DNA of 64,000 bases from Corynebacterium callunae DSM 20147 (GCF_000344785.1 NC_020506.1:496001-560000); one strand, 5' to 3'. Shown: positions 1-8,044, counted from the stretch's first letter. The notes: a model not told the origin generated them from the letters alone. Translations and numbers: made by a program.

Positions 1-13
1 TGGTTTGGCAGTT

Positions 14-1057
14 TTATCCATAGTGTGCGTCTTCTTCTCTGGGGATATCCTGCGCAGCGGCGAGAAGTTCTTCTGCAATCGGCATCACTGACTCAGATAC
101 ATCAGCAACCACAAATACCGCTGAGTCACTAGTGGGAGATATAAGTATCATCGAACTAAATCCGAAAGACTCCCCGTTATGCCACTTAATAGTGGGATCT
201 TCAACATTGTCTTGCCATGTAAATGCAGGTAGTCCTTTGTCCAGCAGATATTGAGAGAATATAGACATATCGTGTGCCGTTGAGCGCAAACCTGCAGCTG
301 GAAGAAAGCCATCCATTTCCCAGGGCTCAACGATCTTCCCAGACGGAGCGTAACCAGGTGTTGCCTCCTCGGATAAAGATCCAGGTGTCATAAGAGTGGT
401 ATCGGTGAGCTTTAACGGTTGTAAAAGGTCACGGTCTAGTAGCTCTGCATAACTTAAATGAGCGTTGTGAGCAAGGACATGCCCTAGGAGTGAATAGCCC
501 AGATTTGAATATTCAAACTCACCACGTGACGACAATTGTGCTTTAGAGCTTGCCTCAATTACATGATCTACTGAAATGTTGGCATAAGGATTCTTGTCAA
601 AAAATGGCATCAACCGTGGTCGAATTCCTACGTTTCCTAATCTCGGTAAACCACTAGTGTGATTTGCTAATTCTCTCATTGTCACAGTTTCGATGGGAAA
701 CCCGCTAACTCGCTGACCAAGAACATCACCTACAGTGGTGGATTCAGTAATGTCGCCACGTTCAATCTGAATGCGGAGTAATTCTCCAGTAAACACTTTT
801 GTAATGGATGCTATTTCAAAGGAGTCTGTAGGTGTAGCCCCCAAACCGCCAAAGCGTACTGTGCCGTGAGAGAGAACGGCAGCAGACATACGGTGAAATT
901 TCCCCTGTGCCTCACCAGCGAGAATGCTCGATACCATAGCGTTGCCCGTCGGTTCTCCTGCGTTAAAAGACTTTGGCTGCTCATTGACGGCGCTGAATAT
1001 TGAGAGGGCAATGATACTTGCGATTGTTCCAGCCACTATCTTCTGGTGTTTCATCAT
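14..1057 (-). CDS. Secreted serine hydrolase, beta-lactamase/DD-peptidase fold
   Basis: A 347-residue protein of the class C beta-lactamase / D-alanyl-D-alanine carboxypeptidase superfamily. A hydrophobic N-terminal segment (about residues 7-24) looks like a signal peptide or membrane anchor. The catalytic S-x-x-K motif (SITK) is at about 84-87, the Y-x-N motif (YSN) at about 183-185, and a late H-N-G near residue 295 may stand in for the K-T-G element. Two ATG codons start the gene; the first shares a base with the stop of the upstream regulator, so the two are probably cotranscribed. The family acts outside the cytoplasm on peptidoglycan peptides, beta-lactams or esters; the substrate cannot be read from sequence. 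The family is clear, the activity is not. Confidence 0.85.
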   Translation of the reverse strand: MMKHQKIVAGTIASIIALSIFSAVNEQPKSFNAGEPTGNAMVSSILAGEAQGKFHRMSAAVLSHGTVRFGGLGATPTDSFEIASITKVFTGELLRIQIERGDITESTTVGDVLGQRVSGFPIETVTMRELANHTSGLPRLGNVGIRPRLMPFFDKNPYANISVDHVIEASSKAQLSSRGEFEYSNLGYSLLGHVLAHNAHLSYAELLDRDLLQPLKLTDTTLMTPGSLSEEATPGYAPSGKIVEPWEMDGFLPAAGLRSTAHDMSIFSQYLLDKGLPAFTWQDNVEDPTIKWHNGESFGFSSMILISPTSDSAVFVVADVSESVMPIAEELLAAAQDIPREEDAHYG

Positions 1058-1568
1058 CAGTGATCCTCGCTTGCAGAGATGATGGCGAAGAGTGGAATGA
1101 TCCTTTCGGAGGGAATTTCGTAGACTCCGCCGCGACCCTTTCGAACCCAGCCTGATGCTTCAAGTTCGTTAAGGTGATGATAAGCAGTACCAGTTGATGA
1201 AGTGACCTCAAGTCGGCAGAGTTCCGCGACAGTACACGGTTCATGTATTAATTGCTTGAGAATCAGCGCTCGTTGCGGATGTGCCAATGCCGCTAGACGT
1301 AAAAAGGAACTTTCCCAGGAGTTCTCTACCAAGTCTTCTGGATGCTTTGTCCAGGAGTAGGACACAGAGCCATCTCGCCCCTGAAACTGGCCGGAGAAGT
1401 TAATGGTTCCATGCCCAACTTCTCCTGGCTCTATATATGGATCGACATAGTTATCGTCGGTTTTTCTTGGTTGAGGATGAGCTTTTCATGGCGGGCGACG
1501 ATAGTTTCTAATCGCTCAATGCGCCGGAAAAGATCCTCATTATTATCCCCTTTGTTCACACTGAACAT
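1057..1568 (-). pseudogene. ArsR-type winged-helix regulator with a 5' frameshift
   Basis: The intact C-terminal 102 codons (from a GTG at 1365) encode a winged helix with the pattern LAALAHPQRALILK, then VAELCRL, YHHLNELEASGWV and a C-terminal SERIIPLFAIISA. In this actinobacterial family the protein normally has a longer N-terminus with a short coiled coil. That N-terminus is present but in another frame: from an ATG at 1568 one reads MFSVNKGDNNEDLFRRIERL and on to HEKLILNQEK, and the other frame then supplies DDNYVDPYIEPGEVGHG leading directly into the GTG-started part. One extra A in the A5 run (T5 on the plus strand, 1461-1465) would join them into about 170 residues. The gene may therefore be broken, use slippage, or carry a sequencing error. 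It overlaps the serine hydrolase start and probably controls it. Confidence 0.7.
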
Positions 1569-1887
1569 TATTCCATAAATCTAAATGTTTAGAATAATTA
1601 CAGGGGTAATTTTCATTGCCCCATGATAATTCCATATTTAAGAAATTTAAACACCCTAAAAATGGGGTATTTTTATGGAAATTTAAATATTCTCCATGTA
1701 ATCGCATACAGAATTAATTGAATTTGAGTGCAAGCTGAAACTTTCACTCATGGATGCCTCACATGCATCAGTTTTGTTAATAGCATGTCAACGTTGCCCC
1801 GTTACATTAACTAGCGAATGCCAGTCTGCATCCCCAGTTTCAGAAGGAAAGTCCCACACCTATAGATGTTTGAAGATGTCGGATACC
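1569..1887. other. AT-rich intergenic region
   Basis: There is no convincing gene here. The stretch is much more A+T-rich than its surroundings, especially 1569-1720, and holds several short A/T inverted repeats. It probably contains the promoter of the leftward regulator/serine-hydrolase pair, but no hexamer pair stands out. Its right part borders the GC-rich SDR/TetR block. Confidence 0.5.
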
Positions 1888-2697
1888 TCATCCTTCTATC
1901 CTTATTGTGCTCAAAGTGGTGCTGTTGCAAAGTTGGGCCAGGGTCGAAAAGCCCAACCTCAAGACAAGACGCAATGGACCACTTTCTGCGGCGACGTGCG
2001 TGAGGATGCTGCGGGCGACCTCGTCCGGGGCGGTTCCCCCGCCCGTTGCTCCCGGTTCGCTGGGCCATGGAACGGTCGCCGTACCTAGCAGCTGTTCGCG
2101 CAGTTCGTCGTAGTCGCTGTTGGGCTCGCTGAACCTCATCCCTGACGTTGCCCACTGTGTGTCCATCGCGCCGATCTCGGCGAGGGTGACTCGGATGCCC
2201 ATCGACTGCACCTCGGCAGCCAGCGCCTCGCTAAATCCCTCCAGGCCCCACTTGGCAGCGTTGTAGAGACCGAGGAATGGCATGGCGCCTACGCCGCCCG
2301 TAGAGGAGATTTGCACGACGTGACCGTGCCCGTGGCGTCGCATGATGGGCAGTGCAGCTTGGGTCATCCACATCGGACCGAACAGGTCGACGTCCAAGAT
2401 GGCGCGAGCCTCCGCCTCGCTAATTTCCTCGACGGCTCCCACCAGTCCATAGCCAGCGTTGTTCACCAGAACGTCCAAACGTCCGGTGACGCGACTGGCC
2501 TCCTCCACAGCGTGTCGGCATCCCTCCCTGTCTGCGGGATCGAGCCGGGCCACGGTGAGGCGTGGATCCTTGACGGGCAGGGCTTCCTTCCGGGTAGTGG
2601 CCACCACGTGATGACCAGCGGCCAGCGCTTGCTTGGTCAGAGCGAGCCCGAGGCCGCTGCTCGCACCTGTGATGAGCCAGGTCTGCGTTGTCGTCAT
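1888..2697 (-). CDS. Short-chain dehydrogenase/reductase with a replaced C-terminus
   Basis: A classical SDR of about 269 residues. It shows the cofactor motif TGASSGLG near the N-terminus, NNAG, a serine in QISST and the active-site YNAAK. These bind NAD(P)H and reduce or oxidise a carbonyl; the substrate is unknown. I chose the ATG at 2697 because GGTGGG precedes it; the TTG at 2715 lies inside the operator. The last 22 or so residues (from LGFSTLAQL) do not look like an SDR end and are encoded across an IS6-like terminal repeat, so the true 3' end seems to have been lost. The gene is divergent from a TetR regulator with a shared operator. The block is more GC-rich than the neighbouring DNA, suggesting acquisition. 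Confidence 0.8.
   Translation of the reverse strand: MTTTQTWLITGASSGLGLALTKQALAAGHHVVATTRKEALPVKDPRLTVARLDPADREGCRHAVEEASRVTGRLDVLVNNAGYGLVGAVEEISEAEARAILDVDLFGPMWMTQAALPIMRRHGHGHVVQISSTGGVGAMPFLGLYNAAKWGLEGFSEALAAEVQSMGIRVTLAEIGAMDTQWATSGMRFSEPNSDYDELREQLLGTATVPWPSEPGATGGGTAPDEVARSILTHVAAESGPLRLVLRLGFSTLAQLCNSTTLSTIRIEG
1918..1938 (+). mobile_element. IS6-family-like terminal inverted repeat remnant
   Basis: The sequence GGTGCTGTTGCAAA followed by GTTGGGC resembles IS6-family termini (IS26 begins GGCACTGTTGCAAA; 12 of 14 match). No transposase is present on either side. It lies exactly where the SDR loses its normal C-terminal sequence, so it is best read as a scar of an insertion or deletion. 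The match to IS26 is from memory of the family end. Confidence 0.5.
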
Positions 2698-2713
2698 CCC
2701 ACCATTCAACACC

Positions 2714-2736
2714 AAACGAGACGCTACGTCTCGTTT
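2714..2736. promoter_or_regulatory. Perfect inverted-repeat operator between SDR and TetR genes
   Basis: AAACGAGACG, spacer CTA, then CGTCTCGTTT: 10-bp perfect arms. It sits 16 bp upstream of the SDR ATG and directly before the -10 TATACT (2738-2743) of the TetR gene. TetR proteins typically bind such sites, so divergent autoregulated repression is the natural reading. Confidence 0.8.
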
Positions 2737-2749
2737 CTATACTGGGGGC

Positions 2750-3271
2750 ATGGCCAGACCCGAGACCGTCAAGCGTGTGCACGCCGCAGTCATGGCCCTT
2801 GCTGACCGCGGTGGCCCCGGTGCCTTGACGATGGAGGGCATAGCCGCTGAGGCGAGGGTGGGCAAGCAGACCCTCTACAGGAGCTGGCTTTCCGTCCATG
2901 CCATTCTCTTCGACGCTCTTGCCGGCGAGTCCGCCGCCTTGGACGCGTCCGCCGACGATCTCACAGTCATAGAAGTGCTGCGAGCAGCGATTGACGAAAT
3001 CTCCACCGAGCCACGTTCCTCACTGCTGCGGATGCTGGCTGCCTCGATCCAGACGGACGAGGTTGTTGCGCAGCAGTTCCGGGAACAGCTATTCGAGCCT
3101 CAACAAGCTCAGATCACGAAACTTGTCGCAGCCGCCGGATATGCGAACCCTCAAGCGTCGACCGAACTGCTACTCGCGCCGATCTTCTACCGCTGGTTCC
3201 TGCGACTGCCCCAGTTCCGAGACGACGAGCTCCGGGAGCATGCCGAGCGCATCCTCGACCTGGGGTCGTAA
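2750..3271 (+). CDS. TetR/AcrR-family transcriptional regulator
   Basis: A 173-residue TetR-type repressor. The N-terminal helix-turn-helix is visible as ALTMEGIAAEARVGKQTLY followed by RSW, and the rest is a helical ligand-binding domain with no recognisable ligand. The ATG at 2750 begins 6 bp after a good -10 element (TATACT, 2738-2743), so the transcript is probably leaderless; upstream in-frame codons would cross the operator and promoter. The gene is divergent from the SDR and shares the perfect operator at 2714-2736. It most likely represses both genes until the SDR substrate or a related compound appears. Its G+C content resembles the SDR and not the regions beyond. Confidence 0.85.
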   Translation: MARPETVKRVHAAVMALADRGGPGALTMEGIAAEARVGKQTLYRSWLSVHAILFDALAGESAALDASADDLTVIEVLRAAIDEISTEPRSSLLRMLAASIQTDEVVAQQFREQLFEPQQAQITKLVAAAGYANPQASTELLLAPIFYRWFLRLPQFRDDELREHAERILDLGS

Positions 3272-3301
3272 TCCTTCAATCAACGTGTCCGGTCAGTACA
3301 G

Positions 3302-4045
3302 CTAGCGAATCTCGGTGGTCACGGGATCGAGCAAGAGTAGACAGGTGTTCTCCTCGAATTCTTCGACGACCGCGGTGATACGAAGAGTGTCTTTGACGCC
3401 TAAGGTGTCGGGAATGTTAGGACCGGTGAGCTGCAGATCAGAGACGATGTTCACGTCCCGGAACTGGAACGCCGGCCCGCGGACGTAGGTTTCATCAAAG
3501 TCCCTTGGGCCGATCAGAATGTCGTAGCGTGTGTCGTAGTCACCGTGGTTGTTCATCGCAGCGATGTGGCCGTCGAATGCGATGGTCCGGCCTGCGTACT
3601 CGGTGGCAAAATCGACGACCGGTTGGCCACAGTAGTCCGGTTCGTGCAGGATCCGGGCGAGATCTGCATTGTTATCGACGGTAAGAATCTCAACAGCTTC
3701 AGAGGCAGCCGGTTTTGCTTCAGGCTCAGGAGCAGGCTCCAGGGAAGGCAGCTCGGTGCTCGAAGCTGTGGCAGCTTCGGTCGTGGACGTGTCGTTGCTG
3801 TCTTCCTGTAGCACCCCGATGGTGATGATGGCGGCCAGGACCACACCGACGCCGCCGAGTGCGGCCCACAGACGCCAGGGTGTCTTTGGCTTAGGTCGGC
3901 GGAAGGTCAAAGTGGTTCGCAGTCGACCCTGCTCTTGGGTGACCAGTTCCCAACCGTCCTGCTGCTTGTTCGTGATCGTTTTTTCCTCGGTGCCCCGGAT
4001 CGCCTTGACTTCAGTGACCTCGTACTTCGGTTCTTCGCTGGTCAT
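3302..4045 (-). CDS. DUF4839-like membrane-anchored protein
   Basis: A protein of about 247 residues. The N-terminal 50 residues (YEVTEVKAIRGTEEKTITNK and on to DGWELV) resemble the small DUF4177-type domain. Next come a transmembrane helix at about 65-85, an acidic Ser/Thr/Pro/Glu-rich linker, and a C-terminal domain (from about 115) with DYCGQPVVDF and two further conserved-looking blocks that I assign tentatively to DUF4839. The topology suggests a cytoplasmic head and an exported C-terminal domain. I chose the ATG at 4045 because GGGAAGAG precedes it; a longer reading to 4114 adds a Pro-rich unlikely N-terminus. The gene converges with tetR. Function is unknown. Confidence 0.65.
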   Translation of the reverse strand: MTSEEPKYEVTEVKAIRGTEEKTITNKQQDGWELVTQEQGRLRTTLTFRRPKPKTPWRLWAALGGVGVVLAAIITIGVLQEDSNDTSTTEAATASSTELPSLEPAPEPEAKPAASEAVEILTVDNNADLARILHEPDYCGQPVVDFATEYAGRTIAFDGHIAAMNNHGDYDTRYDILIGPRDFDETYVRGPAFQFRDVNIVSDLQLTGPNIPDTLGVKDTLRITAVVEEFEENTCLLLLDPVTTEIR

Positions 4046-4708
4046 ATCTCTTCCCGTTCTTCGATAAGGGTGTGGTGGGTAACCCGTACCTAAGGGCAGG
4101 GGAGTCACAGTCACGGTGTCCTGGGATGGGATTATCCTACCGTGACTGACGTTGTTGGAAGATTATCACCGGCAAGGTAGGCGGAAAGCACTGGACAACA
4201 GGGGTAATTCAGGCGACGAGTGAGGCGGGTCATTTCGTCGGACTCTGACCGTTGAGGGACGCGGAAAAACCCTCCGGATGCGCATCGTGCGGTGGTGCAC
4301 TGCGCGCCCATCGTGATGGGCGACAGGCGTCATACCGTGTACCAGCCTGGAAGAACACCGTCAGGAGGGCCGGCCACGATGCCAGATAGCTCACACTTCC
4401 CGCAGCCGTGGGTTCTACTTCAAAACAGCGATCCGGGCGATGCTGCTAGCCCTAGAGGAAAACTACTGGAGCCAGCAGGCCACCATCTACGAGGAATCCG
4501 TCATCGACCGGGAGTTCCACACCATCATGGACCACGCGCTACGCCCCGACGGCCAGGAGCCTGACCTCATCTAACGAGGAAAGAGCTAGGAGCTGTTCCC
4601 CTGACCGCATCCGGCTATCTCACGTTGTTCCGCGAATCTTCTTGGGCCATTTCCGCCGAGGTACCCCTGGTTTTAACGCAGAGATTGGGATATTGGAGGG
4701 ACCCTGGA
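4046..4708. other. Gene-poor stretch with a possible coding remnant
   Basis: No intact gene is supported in these 660 bases. At 4413-4574 on the plus strand one frame reads FYFKTAIRAMLLALEENYW and ends ALRPDGQEPDLI before a TAA. It looks protein-like but has no start or upstream continuation, so it is probably the 3' remnant of a lost gene. I do not recognise the family. The shadow reading frame at 4292-4564 is not convincing. Confidence 0.35.
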
Positions 4709-5569
4709 CTACTGCCCGGCTTCATCTACCCCGCGACTCTCGCGGACGTCGGCTTCCAAATGGGCGATGAAGAACAGGTAAACCACGAGGCCCGACACCA
4801 TTTGCGCCGCCATCATCCCACCACTCGAGGCAGTAAGTCCCGCCTCCAGCGTGTTAATCAGCACGGCAAAAGTCGCCCCGGCGAAGTTCCACTTCTTGGA
4901 CGGCTTCAGTTCCTTCCACTCGGAAAGACCATGCCCTGTGGTGGTGCTGACGAATTCTTCCAGCTCGTCCAGATGCTCTTCGACAGCAAGCGCCGCGGCT
5001 TCCCCGATCTCCGTGTCCGCTTGGGCGATCTGGACCGTCGCTTGCAGCGATTTCGGGTTGTAGAACGCGATTTTGCTCGAGATCTGCTTCAGCACGTCCT
5101 CCGGGAGGAAGCTGGCATGCGTGTGGAGCTGGGTCATCAGCTTGGCCGTGTCCAACGTCGGGTTGAAGCTGCCCATCAGCTTGGCCGTGTCCAACGTCGG
5201 GTTGAAGCTGCCCATCAGCTTGGCCGTGTCCAACGTCGGGTTGAAGCTGCCCATCAGCTTGGCCGTGTCCAACGCTGGCCCCTTCGCCAGACCCGACCAG
5301 ACGCTGGTATCCAACACGGAGGCCTTCACCAGGCCCGCCCACGCGCTGGTGTCGATTGAGGGACGGATCGATTCCAGCACTGATTTCCCCAAGCGGGAAT
5401 TTTCCTGGAGTAAGTCATTCAACGGATTCATCTTCAAGGTCTCCGCAACCAGGTCAACCATGGGATCCATCTTCAAGGTCTCCGCAACCGAGGAAGCGGG
5501 AAGGCGAACGTCATCGCTGATGTCATCGCCTTCGAAAGGTGAGTCTGTACCAGTCAAGAATATCTCCAT
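4709..5569 (-). CDS. Hypothetical protein with 13-residue tandem repeats
   Basis: A 286-residue protein of unknown function. The N-terminal third is acidic and contains a doubled AETLKM segment. Residues of about 75-100 hold related LDTS-W-GL units, followed by three perfect copies and one partial copy of LDTAKLMGSFNPT. A helical middle region (about 150-215) is followed by a hydrophobic segment (about 230-270), probably one or two membrane passes, and a charged tail. The start is the ATG at 5569, with no strong ribosome-binding site. No enzymatic motif is seen. It stands alone in an accessory region; a defence role would be a guess. Confidence 0.6.
   Translation of the reverse strand: MEIFLTGTDSPFEGDDISDDVRLPASSVAETLKMDPMVDLVAETLKMNPLNDLLQENSRLGKSVLESIRPSIDTSAWAGLVKASVLDTSVWSGLAKGPALDTAKLMGSFNPTLDTAKLMGSFNPTLDTAKLMGSFNPTLDTAKLMTQLHTHASFLPEDVLKQISSKIAFYNPKSLQATVQIAQADTEIGEAAALAVEEHLDELEEFVSTTTGHGLSEWKELKPSKKWNFAGATFAVLINTLEAGLTASSGGMMAAQMVSGLVVYLFFIAHLEADVRESRGVDEAGQ
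5135..5274 (-). repeat. 39-bp tandem repeats inside a coding region
   Basis: Three identical 39-bp units (5135-5173, 5174-5212, 5213-5251) are followed by a 23-bp partial unit (5252-5274). The unit is a multiple of three, so copy number can change without breaking the frame. Identity between units at third positions points to recent expansion by slippage or recombination. Confidence 0.9.
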
Positions 5570-5651
5570 GTCAGATGAGGGGTTATCGCCAAGAAAGGCT
5601 TAAGGGAAATTCTACGGCCCACCTCCAATGGCTAAATGGGGGAAGACGTCG

Positions 5652-6172
5652 CTATCGGGCCAAAATGGACCCAGATCTCCTAAATGATCTTCTGGGGTAT
5701 ACCTGGTAGACCAACATGCCGGCGACCATATATGCCATCCAGATCAAAATTGGATAGGGCGAATAAGAAGGCATAAAGAGATGTTGAACACCTGCTGCAA
5801 TGCAGAGCAACAACAAGATGATGATTTGCAGGTTCCAGCACACTTTGGCCACCCACTCGAGCACTGCCATGGAAACACCCATAGCAATCAGGACTACTGG
5901 ATATCGCCAGCGAAGGGGAGGAGCGCTATGCCCAACAAGATGAGGAGCAGGCCACGGCAGAGCAATTTCAAAAAGGAGTTCAGCGCTGTTCCACGGGAGA
6001 TGAACATCATGGAGAAGCCTGCAATGACGGCAAAAAGTGCCGCGGGGATTCCAGCGAGGATGGTGTGGGGAATCCAGGGGACAAAAGCTAGGTGCAGCAC
6101 AATCATGCCAATGATTGCGAGAGCCCGAGTAAGGTCCAAACCGACTATGCGGGAGGACGGAAGTGATGGCAT
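5652..6172 (-). pseudogene. Frameshifted, truncated DUF418/DUF1624-type membrane protein
   Basis: The first part (from the ATG at 6172) begins MPSLPSSRIVGLDLTRALA and continues IIGMIVLHL and AALFAVIAGFSM, the N-terminal pattern of DUF418/DUF1624 (heparan-glucosaminide acetyltransferase-like) membrane proteins. It stops at 5894 just after PFAGDIQ. The neighbouring frame is open across that point and continues VVLIAMGVSMAVLEWVAKV with further membrane helices, so a one-base indel near 5885-5892 split the gene. The second part ends at 5652 after only about 170 total residues; family members have roughly 350-400. Both a frameshift and loss of the 3' half are therefore visible. Confidence 0.65.
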
Positions 6173-6396
6173 GTTAATCCATTCCAAAAGGCTAAGGTGC
6201 AGTCCTACCTATAGAGTTTTCTGACATCTATTTTCATTAGCAAGGTGAAACTACCTTATGATAGAAAAAGAATTTACCTATCAGGCAAGGCTGCAGCGCT
6301 TTACGTGAACGCGATTAATCTATCCCCTGTTTATTTAAGAATGGTGAAAGCTCTAATGATGGCAGCTGGGAAAAATTCCCCAGCTTGTGATTTTAA

Positions 6397-6410
6397 TGAA
6401 AACGTTTTCA
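6397..6410. promoter_or_regulatory. LacI/GalR-type palindromic operator-like site
   Basis: TGAAAACGTTTTCA is a perfect 14-bp palindrome with the central CG typical of LacI/GalR-family operators. It lies in the 290-bp gap between the membrane pseudogene and the 3' end of gabR, with no obvious promoter to serve. The gap also holds an imperfect hairpin at 6364-6386 (AGCTGGG / CCCAGCT) that could end gabR transcription. The small reading frame at 6245-6439 is not supported. Confidence 0.4.
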
Positions 6411-6462
6411 GATTAGACTCAAAAAACTGGCAATCCTGAAATGGTGCTGGCAGCACGTCCGT

Positions 6463-7971
6463 TTAGTGACCGCGAGTTGCCACAATTAACAGCAATTCGG
6501 CGCGAGTAAGGGGATCGGAAAGGTTGAGTTCGCAAATCTCCGCAATGCGTTCCATGCGGGTGCGCACGGTATGGCGGTGAATACCAAGTTTTTGGGCGGT
6601 TTCGCCAAGATGTCCGCCACTTTGGGCAAAACACACCAGGGTAGGCGCAAGCTCAGTGCCATAAACGTCATCATTATCGATGAGGCGATCATAGGTTTGT
6701 TGGGCGCGTGCATCTAGAGCTTGCTGAATGGCCGGATTGCGCAGCCACATGGCGCTCGCTTCGCGCGGTTCAGAAAAAGTGCCGAGCTTTAATAACACTG
6801 CCTGTGATACCAGCTCTTGAATGAGTGCTGGGGTGATTTTCTCAATTTGGGTGGGTAGGCCAATGCAAATGCGCACCTCGGAGATGGTGTTTCCAAAGAG
6901 TTCCATCGTGGTTTTGACAGTTCTGCTGCCACGCAAAAACACCAACACTGCGGGCTCTGGAGTGTCGTGCAAAATGAGGTGTGACAAAGCGCGGTCATGA
7001 TCTTCCAACTGGGAAGCTGCATGGTTAAGGGTTTTGTTTACTGCCTGGGCGCGCGTTCCGCTAATAACGACAGGGCGCACCTGCCCTAAAGCATCGGTGA
7101 CATCGTGGAAAATCTCGCGGACATTGGGAGCGTGGTCAGTACGTCGCAATAAGAGGGACATGGCCAAGGTTTTGAGGTCAGTTTCCCGGGTACGCATGGC
7201 ATGGGGGCGCTGCAGCAAAATATCGGAAAGGCCAGCACAGTGACGGATTAGGGCACGGTGTTGATCACTGGGGCGAGTGCGCATGACAGCGGAAAACATA
7301 TGGTGGCGGTCTCCAAAGCGGGTCATACGCTGCAAAATGCCCATCTGCCCTTCATGATTGATGGCCTGGCTGCCGCCATCTAGGTGGGCTTGGGCCTGGG
7401 GGACTGCACTTAAACCGGAATGTGGAATGGAACAGGCGATTCTGCCATCACTATCCACAATGGCGATCGCAGCACCAATGGTGGTGGCGGTGTATTGGCA
7501 AAGGGCAGCAAGCCCGCCGGTGATGGCAATTGAGTTGAGTTTTTCTTGTTCAATAAGCAGTTCTTGTTGGCGCCGGCCGGCGCGGCGAGATTGTTCTTTT
7601 TGTACTGCGGAGGTGATGGAGATGAAAGGGATTTCGCGGGGAACCTCAAAAAGTCCGAGATTGTGTTCCAAGGTGGCGTCGACAAGCTCTTGAGGAACCT
7701 CTGGGAAGGTGAGGCCGGAGCCGAACCCGATGGCTTGCACCCCCGCATCGGCGAGTTTTTGGGCCCAATTTTTGAGTTTTTGGGGGTGGTTGGCAAAGGC
7801 AATGCCCACAGAGAGCACCACTGTATTGGGTTGAATGAACTCGGAGGGGTCAAGAAGTTCACTAATTTGAATTTCTTTGAAGGTAGCGCGGGAGGAGTGG
7901 ATTTCCCGGAGTTTGAGCTGCTTTTGACGGTATAACCAGCCTAGATCGAGATCATCAAGGTCAAGATTCAT
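6463..7971 (-). CDS. gabR: PucR-family transcriptional regulator of GABA catabolism (GabR)
   Basis: A 502-residue PucR/CdaR-type regulator. The N-terminal PucR domain (about 1-140) carries TVVLSVGIAFANHPQKLKNW, a GAF-like middle domain follows, and the C-terminal helix-turn-helix reads GETAQKLGIHRHTVRTRMER at about 455-475. It is divergent from gabTDP with a 142-bp intergenic region holding two inverted repeats. The same arrangement is known in C. glutamicum, where a PucR-type protein named GabR controls gabTDP in response to GABA. The role is therefore inferred from family plus context; a paralogous PucR regulator would look similar. The ATG at 7971 fits the N-terminus of the family. Confidence 0.85.
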   Translation of the reverse strand: MNLDLDDLDLGWLYRQKQLKLREIHSSRATFKEIQISELLDPSEFIQPNTVVLSVGIAFANHPQKLKNWAQKLADAGVQAIGFGSGLTFPEVPQELVDATLEHNLGLFEVPREIPFISITSAVQKEQSRRAGRRQQELLIEQEKLNSIAITGGLAALCQYTATTIGAAIAIVDSDGRIACSIPHSGLSAVPQAQAHLDGGSQAINHEGQMGILQRMTRFGDRHHMFSAVMRTRPSDQHRALIRHCAGLSDILLQRPHAMRTRETDLKTLAMSLLLRRTDHAPNVREIFHDVTDALGQVRPVVISGTRAQAVNKTLNHAASQLEDHDRALSHLILHDTPEPAVLVFLRGSRTVKTTMELFGNTISEVRICIGLPTQIEKITPALIQELVSQAVLLKLGTFSEPREASAMWLRNPAIQQALDARAQQTYDRLIDNDDVYGTELAPTLVCFAQSGGHLGETAQKLGIHRHTVRTRMERIAEICELNLSDPLTRAELLLIVATRGH

Positions 7972-7999
7972 CTGCCACCACTCCTGTCAATATTCTATA

Positions 8000-8029
8000 T
8001 TGGCGAAAATCTTTCCATAATTTCGCCAA
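8000..8029. promoter_or_regulatory. Candidate GabR operator in the gabR-gabT region
   Basis: TTGGCGAAA, 12-bp spacer, TTTCGCCAA: 9-bp perfect arms. It is the largest inverted repeat in the divergent region and lies 28 bp upstream of the gabR start and about 85 bp upstream of gabT. Binding by GabR is inferred. Confidence 0.5.
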
Positions 8030-8044
8030 CTTGTATATATTATC

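Noticed and set aside
1750..2088. A 112-codon plus-strand frame overlapping the SDR
   Set aside because: It is mostly antisense to the SDR gene and lacks protein-like features.
1811..2155. Minus-strand frame overlapping the SDR 3' end
   Set aside because: It is Arg-rich and consistent with a GC-rich shadow frame; the SDR motifs lie in another frame.
5073..5603. Plus-strand frame with repeated ISLAVSNVGLKLP
   Set aside because: It is the antisense reading of the 39-bp repeats; the minus-strand frame is longer and ends in a membrane domain.
6245..6439. A 64-codon frame between the membrane pseudogene and gabR
   Set aside because: It runs through a hairpin and the LacI-type palindrome, has no ribosome-binding site and no recognisable sequence.
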